The notes under the pieces are model-generated. The model was not told where the DNA came from and ran no database searches. It was given only the letters and a program-made list of their open reading frames with translations. The position numbers and the translations under genes were made by a program. Positions 1 to 11,308 of a stretch of 64,000 nt of DNA are shown in pieces. This DNA comes from Apirhabdus apintestini (GTDB lineage: Bacteria > Pseudomonadota > Gammaproteobacteria > Enterobacterales > Enterobacteriaceae), in assembly GCA_033977085.1 (NCBI GenBank), contig CP138906.1, positions 1,240,001 to 1,304,000 on the forward strand. The letters run 5' to 3'. Numbering within the stretch: the stretch's first letter is position 1; each line of letters begins with the position of its first letter.

Positions 1-675
1 ACGGCGCGAATAAACGCCTGGTCGGCTTCCAGCTCCTCAAGCTTGCGGCGTAAGTTCTTAATATGGCTATCGATAGTGCGATCGGTGACCACCCGATAGT
101 CATCGTAAAGATGATTGAGCAGGGCTTCCCGGGAAAACACTTTACCCGGCGCGGAAGACAGCGTTTTTAGCAGCCGAAACTCGGCGGGGTTAACTCCAGC
201 GCGCAGCCGCGCCAGCTTGCCTGAAAGCGGTCTTCGTTAATGATAAGCGGCGGCTCTTCTTCCTGCTGCAGGCCGCTCTGCTGAGAGGGGCGGCAGCGGC
301 GTAAAATCGCCTTCACGCGCGCGACGACTTCGCGCGGGCTGTAGGGCTTGCAAATATAGTCATCAGCGCCTATTTCAAGCCCCAGTAGCCGGTCGATCTC
401 TTCGATTTTTGCCGTCACCATAATAATCGGAATCTCTGAAAAACGGCGGATTTCCCGACACAGCGTTAGCCCGTCTACCCCCGGTAGCATAAGATCTAAC
501 AGAATTAGATCGGGCGGCGTCTGGCGCACGTACGCCAGCACCGGCTCGCCGCTGGAGATGTGGGTCGGCGCATAGCCCCCGCGCGCAAATAGTCGACCAA
601 AAGCTGGCCGAGTTTGGGTTCATCTTCAACCACAAGCACGCGTGGCGCATTATCATCCAAAGGAAATTCCGTCAT
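1..675 (-). CDS. baeR: BaeR, response regulator of envelope stress (3' end outside window)
   Basis: OmpR/PhoB-type response regulator that pairs with BaeS and activates mdtABCD. The receiver domain begins MTEFPLDDNAPRVLVVEDEP and holds the phospho-acceptor Asp in LILLDLMLPGVDG. It is followed by KPYSPREVVARVKAILRR and the start of the winged-helix DNA-binding domain. The ATG at 675 overlaps the baeS stop (ATGA). The frame breaks twice: near 573-580, where the motif LRAGGYAP needs one more G in a G run, and near 190-195, where LTPAEFRLLK needs one more C. Both look like homopolymer losses, not mutations. About 15 C-terminal residues lie beyond the left edge; the last visible ones are RRKLEELEADQAFIRAV. 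Identity rests on residue-level similarity to E. coli BaeR and on operon position. Confidence 0.95.
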
Positions 676-2065
676 AACATCCTCTGCAGTTCTGTTTCCA
701 GCGGCAGCGTTACATTGATACTGACGCCGCCCGCCGGCGAATGAGTAGCCTGAAGTGTACCACCGTGCGCCTGCACAATATTCTGGCAAATGGCCAGACC
801 CAGCCCCGATCCGCCGCTGGCGCGGCTGCGCGAGCCCTCTGCGCGATAAAAGCGTTCAAAAAGCTGGGTCAGTTGTTCATCGCTCACGCCGGGCGCAGTG
901 TCGGCGAAACGCAGATACAGGCGATGCCCGCGCGCTTCGCCGCTGATGTGTAGCTCGCCGCCCGCGTCGGTATAACGCAGACTATTTTCCAGTAAATTAT
1001 TGAATAACTGCATTAAGCGATCTGCGTCGCCAAACAGCGAAATATGCTGAGGCAGCGTCAGACGCAGCGCTAGCCCCCGAGCATGAAAGCGCGCTTTAAA
1101 CGCACCGGCGGCCACCTCCAGCAGCGCGACAATATCTAACGTTTTCTTTTGATAAGCCAGCGCGCCTTCATCGGAAAGCGACAGTTGATGCAGATCGTCA
1201 ACCAATTTGGTCAGCGTGGCGACTTCCATCTGCAGCGAGGTAACGGATTCCGGCGTAAAACGCCGCACTCCATCCTGAATCGCCTCCAGTTCGCCGCGCA
1301 GCACCGCGAGCGGCGTGCGCGCTCGTGGGAGATATCGGCCATGAATGCGCGCCGCATGCGCTGGTTCTTTTCCAGCGTGCTGGCGAGCTGGTTAAAATCC
1401 TGTGCCAGACGCCCCAGTTCATCGCGCCCGACTGGGGTAACCCGGGTACTAAAATCACCGGCGGCCAGGCGATGAGTGCCTTCAACCAGGCGTTTCACCG
1501 GCCGCAGCAGGCCGCGCGCCAGCGGAAATGTCGCTCCCGCCGCCAGTAAAATAGCCAGTATCACGATTATCCAGCTACTGCGGCGCTGCTGTTTATCGAA
1601 GTGAATATCGGTGCTGCGCGTCAGGCGTTCAACCGGTGAGGCAATAACCCAGCCTACCGTAGCGCCGGCGACGGTAATCGCTTTGCGCGTGCCGTCGCGG
1701 GGAATAGATGAAGGCGGGCCAACCAGCTTATTAAAATGTTGATCGGCAACCCAAAACTGAGTGCGCCAGCCGTGAGGCGGCATCGCCGTACTGGTTTGTG
1801 GTTCGCGATCGAAGGCGCGCAGTAACTGGAACATATAGCGATTATTATGGCGCAGGAATTGCCAGTTGCCGTGCTGCGCATACTGCTCAGACAAGGTATC
1901 GCTTAATAGCGCCAGCCGCTGCTCGTTGCCGCTCTTGATATAGCCGATAAAACCGCGTTCAAAACTGATGCGTACCGCAATGTGCATGAGGATCAGCACT
2001 GAAATGCAGGTAGCCAAAATAGCCATAAACAGTTTTCCCGTAATGCCGGGTCGCCACCACTTCAT
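672..2065 (-). CDS. baeS: BaeS, sensor histidine kinase
   Basis: Inner-membrane sensor kinase that phosphorylates BaeR on envelope stress. Visible domains in order are an N-terminal membrane segment (about residues 10-30), a periplasmic sensor region, a second membrane segment (about 168-185), a HAMP linker (RPVKRLVEGTHRLAAGDFS), the phospho-acceptor His region (FMADISHE, then L-R-T-P), the N box (LFNNLLENSLRYTD) and the G box (GSGLGLAICQNIVQAHGG). One frameshift falls exactly at the H box near 1316-1324, where GAGCTGCG is read as GAGCGCG. Both halves are otherwise perfectly conserved, so I treat them as one gene of about 464 codons, close to the 467 of E. coli BaeS. The stop overlaps the baeR start. 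A gap of about 60 nt separates it from mdtD. Confidence 0.95.
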
Positions 2066-2125
2066 ATTTCAGGTCTCCCTGACGCCGCACCGGCGGCGCA
2101 GTTCTTTCATAACAGAATCGGCGCT

Positions 2126-3544
2126 TCAGGCGCCTGAATCGCGTTGATTGTTCCGGGCAAGCGCTGCATTTTTACCGCTGTCGTCCGGAACTCTGGTGAA
2201 TAGCAGCGCGGGGAGCGCAACGATCAGCGCCACAGCAAGCCAGGTGAAAAAGAATACGCTGTGCGCGGTACCGCCATCTGCCGTCACGTGCCGTGCGCTG
2301 AAAACCCCTAATATCAGGCCAGCGATAGTGACGCCAAGGCTCATCGAAAGCTGCATCACCATCGAGAGCAGACTATTACCGCTGCTGGCCAGTTGATCGG
2401 GTAAATCTTTCAGCGTCAGGGTGTTCATGCTGGAAAACCGCATGGCATTAACCATCCCGAGGCAGAACAGTACTACCGGCAGCAGCGGATACCAGCCCAT
2501 CAGGCCGACGCCCATCAGTAATACACAGTTCAGCGCCAGCCCGAGCGTGGCGAACACCAGGACGCGGCGGTAGCCAAACCGGTTAACCACCTGCACCACG
2601 ATCCGCTTCATGCTCATACTGCCCAGCACCATCGGGATCATCATTAGCCCCGCGTGAAATGGGCTAAAGCCTAAACCGATTTGCAGGAACACCGGGGTCA
2701 TGAACGGGAGCATGCCGCTGCCAATGCGCGCGCACAGGCTGCTGCTAAGACCGAGGGAGAACGTGCGTGTGTTAAACAGCGTCAGGCTAAACAGGGCGCG
2801 CGGGCTGCGCCGGGCGTGCCAGAGGTAAATAATCAGCGCCAGCGCGCCGATGACGGCCAGCAGCGCGGTAAGCGCTGTGGATAACCCCATGCCCCGGTGG
2901 CCATCCAGCGCGAGCGTTAGCGCCGCCATGCCGACCGCCAGTAAGACAAAGCCTACGGCGTCGAAGCGACGGGTTTGCAGGGTGTAATTTGGCATTAGCC
3001 ACAGCGTCGCGATGGCGCCGAGAATGCCCACCGGCAGATTAATCAAAAATATCCAGTGCCAGGATGCATATTCTACCAGTAAGCCGCCCAGCGCTGGCCC
3101 CAGCAGCGGGCCTATCTGACCGGGCAGCGTAACAAACGTCATGGCGGCCATATACTGGCTGCGCGGCACAATTTTCATCACCGTCAGGCGGCCCACAGGA
3201 ACCATCATGGCGCCGCCAAGCCCCTGAACGACGCGCGCGGCGATCAGCCCGTCCAGAGTCACAGCGCGTGCGCACAGTAAAGAGCCAGCGGTAAAGATAA
3301 CGATGGCGCAAAAAAGACGTTGCGCACGCCGACTCTGTCCGCCAGCCAGCCGCTGGCAGGCAGCATTATCGCTACGGTCAGCACGTAGGAGACAATAACC
3401 ATATGCATATGCAGCGGGCTTTCACCAGGCTGCGCGCCATGGATGGCAGCGCCGTATTCACAATAGTGGTATCCAGCGCCTGCATAAAAAACCAAAGGCG
3501 ACTATCCATAGCTGCCAGCGCACGCTGCCGTGAAGTGCGATCAT
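2126..3544 (-). CDS. mdtD: MdtD, major facilitator superfamily transporter
   Basis: MFS transporter of the DHA2 (14-helix) type, co-transcribed with mdtABC in the Bae regulon; in E. coli it has been linked to iron-citrate export and is not needed for MdtABC drug efflux. Recognisable blocks are RWQLWIVAFGFF-MQALDTTIVNTALPSMA, MHMVIVSYVLTVAIMLPASG, GGAMMVPVGRLTVMKIVP and a long hydrophobic C-terminal half. The length is 1419 bp, against 471 codons in E. coli. At least three one-base losses break it near 3490 (T run), 3425 (G-G) and 3315 (G before CCATC). Restoring one base at each gives a continuous MFS protein. The ATG at 3544 is inferred by alignment with the E. coli start and lies at the 3' end of mdtC. 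Confidence 0.9.
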
Positions 3545-6500
3545 TGTCTTTACGACGCCTCCGTGGTTGAGTTTGAGGCGCGCCGGTTTTTGCGCGCACA
3601 AAGCGCTGGCGCAGGCCATCAAAAACAGATACACCACCGGCGTGGTATAGAGCGTCAATAATTGACTCATGACCAGGCCACCGACGATAGTGATACCGAG
3701 CGGCTGGCGCATTTCCGAGCCGTCACCCTGTGAAATCACCAGCGGCAGCGCGCCAAGAATCGCCGCCAGCGTGGTCATCATGATAGGGCGAAAGCGCAGC
3801 ACGCAGGCCTGATATATCGCCTGCTTCGGGGTCAGCCCACCGTGGCGCTGCGCTTCCAGCGCGAAGTCAACCATCATAATGGCGTTTTTCTTCACAATCC
3901 CAATGAGCAGCATGATGCCAATAAGCGCGATAAGACTGAACGGCGCATTAAATAGCTCCAGCGCCAGCAGCGCACCGACGCCGGCCGAGGGCAGCGTGGA
4001 TAAAATCGTCAGCGGGTGAATATAACTTTCGTACAAAATGCCCAGTACGATATACACCGTCGCCAGCGCTGCCAGGATCAGCACCAACTGGGAATTTTGC
4101 GTATCTTTAAACATTTGCGCGGTTCCGGAATAACTGCCGCGCACGCTGGACGGCACGCCGAGCGCCACCATTGCTTTATCAATGGCCTCGCTGGCCTGTG
4201 AAAGCGATACGCCGGTCGGCAGGTTAAACGCAATCGTTGACGAGGCGGAAAGACCTTCATGGCTTACCGACAGCGGGGCGTTAGCCGGGCGCCATGAAGC
4301 AAACCACGACAGCGGAATCGTCTTTCCTTCCTTATTGATGACGTACATTTTGTCCAGCGCGCTGATATCCTGCGCGTCGCGCGGGTCAACTTCTATCACC
4401 ACCTTGTATTGATTGAGCGGCTGGTAAATGGTGGATATCTGCCGCTGACCAAACGCATTATTTAATAGTTCGTTGACGTCAGAGACGCTGATCCCCAGCC
4501 GGGCCATTGCTTCGCGGTTATACTCAAGCGCCATTTCCGCGCCGTTGTCTTGTTGATCTGAGTTGACGTCGGCGAGTTCCGGCAGCGCCGACAGCGCTTT
4601 GCGGATGCGCGGTTCCCATTCGCGCAGCGCGTTTAGGTCATCAGACAGCAGGCTGTACTGATAGCTGGCGTTAGACTGCCGCCCACCGACGCGAATATCC
4701 TGTACTGCCATTAAAAACAGGCGTGCGCCCGGTTCGCTGGCCAGTTTTTGCGCAGCCTATCGATAATTTGCTGGGCGCTTGCGCCGCGTTCAGCGCGCGG
4801 TTTCAGGGTTATAAACATCATGCCGCTGTTTACCCGCGAGCCGCCGGTAAACCCGGTGACGTTATCCACCGCCGGATCGTCGCGGATGATTTTCATAAAA
4901 TCCCGCAGTTTGCCGCGCATCGCCTGGAAAGAGATGCTTTGGTCGGCCTGAATCCCGCCCATCAGCGCCCCGGTGTCCTGTTCCGGGAAGAACGTTTTCG
5001 GCACGATAATATACAGCCAGACGTTAAGGGCGATTGTCGCCAGTAATACCACGCCGACGGTGCGCGCGTGATCGAGCGCCCAGCGCAAAGTGCGCTCATA
5101 GGCGCGCTGGAGGCCCGTCAGTATCCGGGCTATCACGCTAGGGCGGGACGCGCTGGCGGGCTTTGCCCGCAGCAGCCAGCCGCACATCATTGGCGTCAGC
5201 GTCAGAGATACGGCCAGCGAGATGGCGATGGAGACCGACAGCGTGACGGCGAACTCACGGAATAGCTTGCCCGGCAGGCCGCCCATTAACAGCAGTGGCA
5301 GAAAAACGGCGACCAGCGACAGGCTCATGGAAAGCACGGTAAAACCCACTTCGCGCACGCCCTGCAGCGCGGCCTGCAGCGGCCGCACGCCGTTTTCTAT
5401 ATGCCGTGAAATGTTCTCCAGCACCACAATGGCGTCGTCCACCACAAATCCGGTGGCGATGGTGAGCGCCATCAGCGACAGATTATTTAAGCTGAATCCG
5501 CACAGGTACATGGCGGCAAAGGTACCGATTAATGAAACCGGCACCGCGACGGCGAGGATTAATGTGGCGCGCCCGGAGCGCAAAAAGCAAACACCACCAG
5601 GATCACCAGCGCTACCGCGATAATTAACGTTTGTTCGACTTCCGCCAGCGAAGCGCGAATCGTCGGTGAACGATCCAGAGCGACCTGTAAATCGATGGCC
5701 GCGGGAATGCTTTCGCGCAGCGCCGGTAGCCGGTCGCGTATCCGATCGACCGTATCAATAATATTGGCTTCCGGGGTTTTGCGGATCATCAGCAAAATCG
5801 CCGGCTTCGCGTTGGTCATGCCCGCATTGCGCTTATCCTGAACCGAGTCCGTGACGCTGGCGACATCGCGCAGGCGCACCGCCGCGCCGCTGCGGTAATG
5901 CACCACCAGCGGTGCATAATCTTCGGCCTGCTTTAATTCATCGTTGGTTTGTAACTGCCAGCGCTGCTGGTCATCTTCTATAGCGCCCTGGGGGCGACGC
6001 ACGTTTGCACTGCTGATGGCTTTACGCACATCGTCCAGCGTTACGCCCTGATTAAACAGCGCCTGAGGATTAAGGGTGACGCGCACGGCGGGCAGCGAAC
6101 TGCCGCCGACGTCTACATCGCCGACGCCGTCCAGTTGGGAAAGCGTTTGCGCCAGTTGCGTAGAGGCAAAATCATAGAGCTTGCCCTGACTCCAGGTATC
6201 CGAGGTCAGCGTCAGGATCATAATCGGCATATCCGCCGGGTTAGCTTTCCGATAGGTCGGGCGATTAGGCATTCCGCCGGGGAGCAAACTTTGCGCCGCG
6301 TTGATTGCCGCCTGTACATCGCGCGCCGCGCCGTTAATATCCCTGTCGAAATCAAATTGTAAAATAATCCGCGTCTTGCCAAGCGAGGCTGGTCGACGTC
6401 ATTTCATTAACGCCCGCAATGCGCCCCAGCGCACGCTCCAGCGGCGTGGCCACCGAAGAGGCCATGGTTTCCGGCGACGCGCCCGGCATTGAGGCGCTGA

Positions 6501-6639
6501 CCATTATCACCGGAAAATCCACCTGCGGCAGCGGGGCTACCGGCAGCAAACGAAAGCCGAGCACGCCGCACAGCGTAATGGCCACGCTCAGCAAAATAGT
6601 GGCTACCGGGCGATGAATAAACAGCGCGAAAAATTTCAC
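3541..6639 (-). CDS. mdtC: MdtC, RND multidrug efflux transporter subunit
   Basis: Inner-membrane proton-driven RND pump subunit that assembles with MdtB and works with MdtA and TolC; known substrates include bile salts and novobiocin. The start is a GTG at 6639, directly after the mdtB TAA, giving VKFFALFIHRPVATILLSVA. Typical RND blocks are MALTIATGFVVDDAIVVLEN (helix 4, paired Asp), LPQVDFPVIMV in the porter domain and LIGIVKKNAIMMVDFALEAQ in the C-terminal half. Frameshifts lie near 6385-6391 (CAGCTC read as CAGCCTC), 5575 (T run), 4711 (A run) and 3640 (T run). The exact stop cannot be read because of indels around the mdtC/mdtD junction; 3541 assumes an ATGA overlap with mdtD. Corrected length is about 1030 residues, normal for the family. 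Confidence 0.93.
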
Positions 6640-9600
6640 TTACGCCTCCCGGTCGCGCGTCGGAAAACGGCTGCGCAGACGCTGTGCCAGCGTATCGAAT
6701 AATAAATAGATAACCGGGGTGGTAAACAGCGTCAGTACCTGGCTGACCAGCAGGCCGCCCACCATACCGATTCCCAGCGGGCGGCGCAGTTCTGCGCCGA
6801 CGCCGGTACTGAGCATTAACGGCAGCGCGCCCAGCAGCGCGGCAAGCGTCGTCATTAGTATCGGACGAAAGCGCAGTAAACAGGCCTGATAAATAGCGTC
6901 ATACGGCGCCATTCCCGCTCGCGCTCCGCCGCTAGCGCGAAGTCGATCATCATGATGGCGTTCTTTTTCACGATCCCGATAAGCAAAATGATGCCGATAA
7001 TCGCTATCACATCCAGGTCGTGACCCGACAGCCACAGGGCCAGCAGCGCGCCGACGCCAGCGGTTGGCAGCGTCGAGAGAATCGTTATCGGGTGGATAAA
7101 GCTTTCATATAACACCCCCAGCACGATATACATGGCGACTACCGCCGCGATAATCAGCCACACCGTGCTGGAAAGCGCGCTCTGGAAGGCGAGGGTGCTG
7201 CCCTGAAACGACGTCGTGATGTCCTGCGGAAAAGCGAGTTCCCGCTCGGCGTTGTTAATGGCCTGCACCGCATCGCCCAGCGCATAGTGCGCCGGAACGT
7301 TAAATGAAATCGTGGTTGAGGGGAACTGATCCAGATGGTTAACGGTCAGTGGCCCAAAGCGCTGCTCGATTTTTGCAATAGCGTTTAGCGGCACGCTGGC
7401 GCCGTCGCTGCCGGTAAGCCGGATGTTATCCAGTGCGCTCAAGCCCGGCGTGGCGCGGGTATCCTGTTCCAGCACCACGCGATACTGATTCGCCTGGGTA
7501 TAAATCGTGGATATCAGCCGCTGGCCGAAGGCATTATACAGCGCGTTATCCACATCGGCCATGGTGATACCGAGGCGGCTGGCGGTGTCGCGATCGACAT
7601 TGACCCAGGCGACCAGCCCTTTATCCTGCCAGTCGCTGCTAACGTCGGCTAACTGCGGCAGCGCGCTGAGTTTGTCCATGAGTTTTGGCACCCACAGGCT
7701 AAGTTCATCGAGCGAGGTGGCCTGCAAAGAGAACTGGTACTGGGTGCGGCTCGCCTGAGTGTCGATGGTCAAATCCTGCACTGGCTGAAGGTAGAGCGCA
7801 ATGCCGGGCAGCCCGGCCGCCTGCGTCTGTAAACGCGTTATGACCGCGCTGATGCGATCGTCGCGCTCATCTAATGGCTTTAAGTTGATCTGCAGGCGCC
7901 CGCTATTTAACGCCGGGTTGGTGCCGTCGACGCCGATAAACGTCACCACGCTTGCTACCGCCGGGTCTTTACGTATCAGGTCGGCGACCTGGCGCTGGCG
8001 TTCCGCCATGCTGGCCCACGAGGCCGACTGCGGCGCCTGCAGCGTGCCTTGAATAATGCCGTTATCCTGCACCGGGAAAAACCCTTTCGGGATCAGCATC
8101 CACAGCGCTACGGTCAGCGCCAGCGCGCTGAGCGCAACGCTGAGCGTTAGCCAGGGGTGATTAAGCACCCGCTTCAGTAACCGGCCATAGGCGGCAATTA
8201 CCCGATCGAACTGGCGCTCCGCCGCCGCTGAAAAGCGCCCCTGTTTCGTCAGGGAGGCGTGACTGAGCATGCGGGCGCACATCATTGGCGTCAGGGTCAA
8301 TGAAATGGCGGCGGAAATCAGGATAGCCACCGCCAGCGTGATGGCGAATTCGCGAAACAGGCGCCCGACAATATCCCCCATAAACAGCAGCGGGATCAGA
8401 ACCGCAATCAGGGAGAAGGTGAGGGAGATAATAGTAAAGCCGATTTCACCGGCGCCTTTTAGCGCGGCCGCTAACGGTTTTTCACCTTTTTCGATATAGC
8501 GGGAAATGTTCTCAATCACCACAATCGCATCGTCCACCACAAAACCGGTGGCGATGGTGAGCGCCATGAGCGTCAGGTTATTGATGGAAAAACCGAGGAA
8601 TACCATAGCGGCAAAGGTACCGATCAGCGACAGCGGCACCGCCACGGCGGGAATAATCGTGGCCGGAATATTGCGCAGGAAGAGCCAGATAATCATTACC
8701 ACCAGCGCTATCGCGAGCACCAGTTCAAACTGAGTGTCGCTGACGGAAGCCTGAATATTTGCGGTGCGATCGGCGATAAGCGTTACGTTGACCGATTTCG
8801 GCAGGCTCTTTTTCAGCGTCGGTAAAAGCTGGCGAATTTGGCCGGCGGTTTCAATGATATTGGCGCCCGGCTGGCGCTGAATATTCATCACAATCGCCTG
8901 CTGTTTATTGGCCCAGGCGCCGAGCCAGGCGTTTTCTGCCCCTGTTCTACCGTAGCCACGTCGCCGAGCCGCACCGGAGCGCTATCGCGCCACGCGATAA
9001 TAAGCTGCCGATACTCCTGCGCAGATTTCATTTGATCGTTAGCGGAAAGCGTAATGGCGCGCGTTGGGCCGTCAAGATTACCTTTGGCAGATTTGACGTT
9101 AGCACTACCGATAGCGCTGCGCACCGTTTCGCCGGTGAGCCCCAGCGCGGCCAGCGCCTGAGCGTTAAGTTTTACCCTCACCGCGGATCGCTGGCCGCCG
9201 GAAAGTGTAACCAGCCCGACCCCGCCGACCTGAGAAATTTTCTGCGCCACGCGGGTTTCGACCATATCCTGCACCTGGGTCATCGGCAGGGCGGTGGAGG
9301 TAACCGCGAGCGTCATGATAGGCGGGTCCGCCGGATTGACTTTATTGTAAACCGGCGGGTTAGGCAGATCGTTTGGCAGCAGATTGGTGGCGGCATTAAT
9401 TGCGGCCTGCACTTCCTGTTCTGCAACATCGAGCGATAGCGTTAACTGAAACTGGAGTGTGACGACGGAAGCGCCGCCCGAACTCTGAGAAGACATCTGC
9501 TTTAAGCCGGACATCTGCCCGAACTGGCGCTCCAGCGGCGCGGTAACCGCCGAGGTCATGACGTCCGGGCTGGCGCCGGGGTAGAGTGTGACCACCTGAA

Positions 9601-9760
9601 TGGTGGGATAATCCACCTCTGGCAACGCGGAAACGGGCAGGAAGCGGTAGCCGACGATGCCGGCTATTAAAATAGCCACCATTAGCAGCGTTGTCGCAAC
9701 GGGCCGCAGGATAAACAGCCGCGACGGACCGCCGGTAGCGCTGGGAGGTAACACCTGCAT
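6640..9760 (-). CDS. mdtB: MdtB, RND multidrug efflux transporter subunit
   Basis: Partner of MdtC in the heteromeric MdtBC RND pump. The N-terminus MQVLPPSATGGPSRLFILRP is almost identical to E. coli MdtB. Further family blocks are LPEVDYPTIQVVTLYPGASP, MALTIATGFVVDDAIVVIEN, LFREFAITLAVAILISA and IIGIILLIGIVKKNAIMMID. The ATG at 9758-9760 overlaps the mdtA stop by one base (TGATG). Two frameshifts interrupt it: near 8928-8934, where a G run is one base short in EQGAENAWLG, and near 6905-6912, again one G short (GCGGGAATGG for GCGGGGAATGG). The total span of 3121 bp plus the missing bases fits the 1040-residue family length. Confidence 0.95.
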
Positions 9761-10989
9761 CAGGAGTGCGCTCCCTGCGCGCCGGGCGCAGCCGCGCGCG
9801 GTGGCGTAATTTCAGTTTTATCCGCCGCGCTGACGACGGTCACTACAGTGCCTTCGGTGAGGCGGTCGATACCGTCAGTTACCACGCGGTCGCCGGCGGA
9901 AATCCCCCGGTAATGGTTACTTTTTCACTGTTTTGCAGCCCGGTGGTCACCGCGTGCTTGCTCACCCGATTGCCGTCACCCAGCACCCAGACAAAATGCC
10001 CTTCATTGCCCATCTGCAGCGCGGCGGCGGGGATCACTACCGCATTTTGCTCCGTGGAGACCAGCATTCGCGCGTTGACAAACTGATTAGGGAACAGCGC
10101 GTCATCGGCGTTGGTAAAGCGGGCTTTAAGTTTGATGGTGCCGGTGCTGGCGTCTATCTGGTTATCCAGGCTTAACAGCGTGCCGTCGCTGAGTTTACGG
10201 GTATTAGTACGATCCCAGGCTTCGACGCTCAGGGCCGCGCCGCGCTTTGCGCCGCGATAATATCGGCGATGTTGTTTTCCGGCAGGGTAAAGAGCACATC
10301 GATAGGGTGCGTTTGCGTGAGCACCACAATGCCGTCGCTATCCGCGCTGGAAATTTGATTGCCGATATCTACGCGGCGCAGCCCCACGCGCCCGTCGATG
10401 GGCGCGGCGATCCGGCTCCAGTCGAGCTGAAGCTGCGCGCTGGCGACGGCGGCTTCGTCGGCTTTTATTAATCCGGAGGTTTCGTTGACTTTCGCCCGCT
10501 GGGCGTCCAGCTCCTGTTGCGATACTAGCTGCGTTTTCGCCAGTTGCTGATAGCGACCTAAATCGCGGCTGGCATTGGCGAGGGTCGCCCGATCCCGGGC
10601 AAGCTGGCCCTGAGCCTGCGCCAGCGCCACCTTAAACTGGCTGGGATCGATTTCTGCCAGCAGCGCGCCGGCTTTCACCTGCTGGCCCTCCTGAAAATGG
10701 ATGGCTAACAGCTGGCCGCTAACCCGGCTGCGCACCGTTACCGTATTTGCGGCGGTGACGGTGCCGAGCCCGGTCAGGAAACGCGGTACTGCTTCATTAG
10801 TGGCCGTTGCTGCCTGAACCGGCGGCGCTGCGCCCCGGCCCCTTTACCCGCGCGCGCGTGGGGCGCTTTATTACCGCCAGGCGCCGCAGCACCGCCGGAG
10901 GCGTCATGGCGCCAGAGCCAGAAGGCGGCCAGCGCCGCAATAATTAAACCGCCCAGCCAGAGCCTGCGGGAGCGTAAGGAGCCTTTCAT
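9760..10989 (-). CDS. mdtA: MdtA, membrane fusion protein of the MdtABC pump
   Basis: Periplasmic adaptor linking MdtBC to TolC. It starts MKGSLRSRRLWLGGLIIAAL, a short cytoplasmic stretch and one membrane anchor, followed by a Gly/Ala/Pro-rich linker. The lipoyl/barrel-sandwich part reads VRSRVSGQLLAIHFQEGQQV, the hairpin is LAQAQGQLARDRATLANASR, and the beta-barrel region includes QNAVVIPAAALQMGNEGHFV. The ATG at 10989 is preferred over the in-frame TTG one codon upstream because it matches E. coli. Frameshifts occur near 10830-10850, 10233 (C run) and 9902 (G run, GGISAGD). It is the first gene of the operon, with a candidate BaeR site upstream. Confidence 0.94.
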
Positions 10990-11131
10990 CAATAGACGTA
11001 TTCTTTAATTTTCCTGAAACGATTAGGCCTAATTCTACTACACCTGTCGTGGATTCGCAGACTGCACGCGCTATCGCCGGAGGTTAACGGCGTAGCCTGC
11101 GCTGCGCATGGCAGTGTACTGAGATAACGGG

Positions 11132-11150
11132 GCAAAATAATGGAGGAATT
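11132..11150 (-). promoter_or_regulatory. Candidate BaeR-binding box upstream of mdtA
   Basis: On the minus strand this reads AATTCCTCCATTATTTTGC. It shares the core CTCCATTATT with the published E. coli BaeR box TTTTTCTCCATDATTGGC and lies about 143 nt upstream of the mdtA start. The match is imperfect at both ends, so the call rests on core identity, orientation and position. Confidence 0.5.
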
Positions 11151-11276
11151 GTGGAATACCGTTAAAGAACTGTCCCAAAGCCAGGGCGTTTGTTCTGTCC
11201 GTGCCTCAAAATTCCGGCTAGCGGAGCGCGTTTAGTATTGGCCGCGCGCATTGGCGCGGTTGATATGCCGTCAGGT

Positions 11277-11304
11277 CGGGCGCTGCAGACGGCGCCCGGT
11301 TTTT
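11277..11304 (+). terminator. Rho-independent terminator on the plus strand, with no gene in front of it
   Basis: A perfect 7-bp stem (CGGGCGC / GCGCCCG) with an 8-nt loop is followed by GTTTTTC on the plus strand. It lies just downstream of yegD, but yegD is on the minus strand, where no T tract follows the stem. It would end a plus-strand transcript from the mdtA-yegD spacer (10990-11308), which holds no open reading frame I can support. Confidence 0.55.
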
Positions 11305-11308
11305 CAGA

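Noticed and set aside
4723..5623. Plus-strand open frames opposite mdtB and mdtC
   Set aside because: High-GC shadow frames of strongly conserved RND genes on the other strand.
10990..11308. SibA/SibB-type antisense RNA with an Ibs toxin peptide, as near mdtA in E. coli
   Set aside because: No short hydrophobic Ibs-like peptide frame is visible; only a plus-strand terminator is supported.
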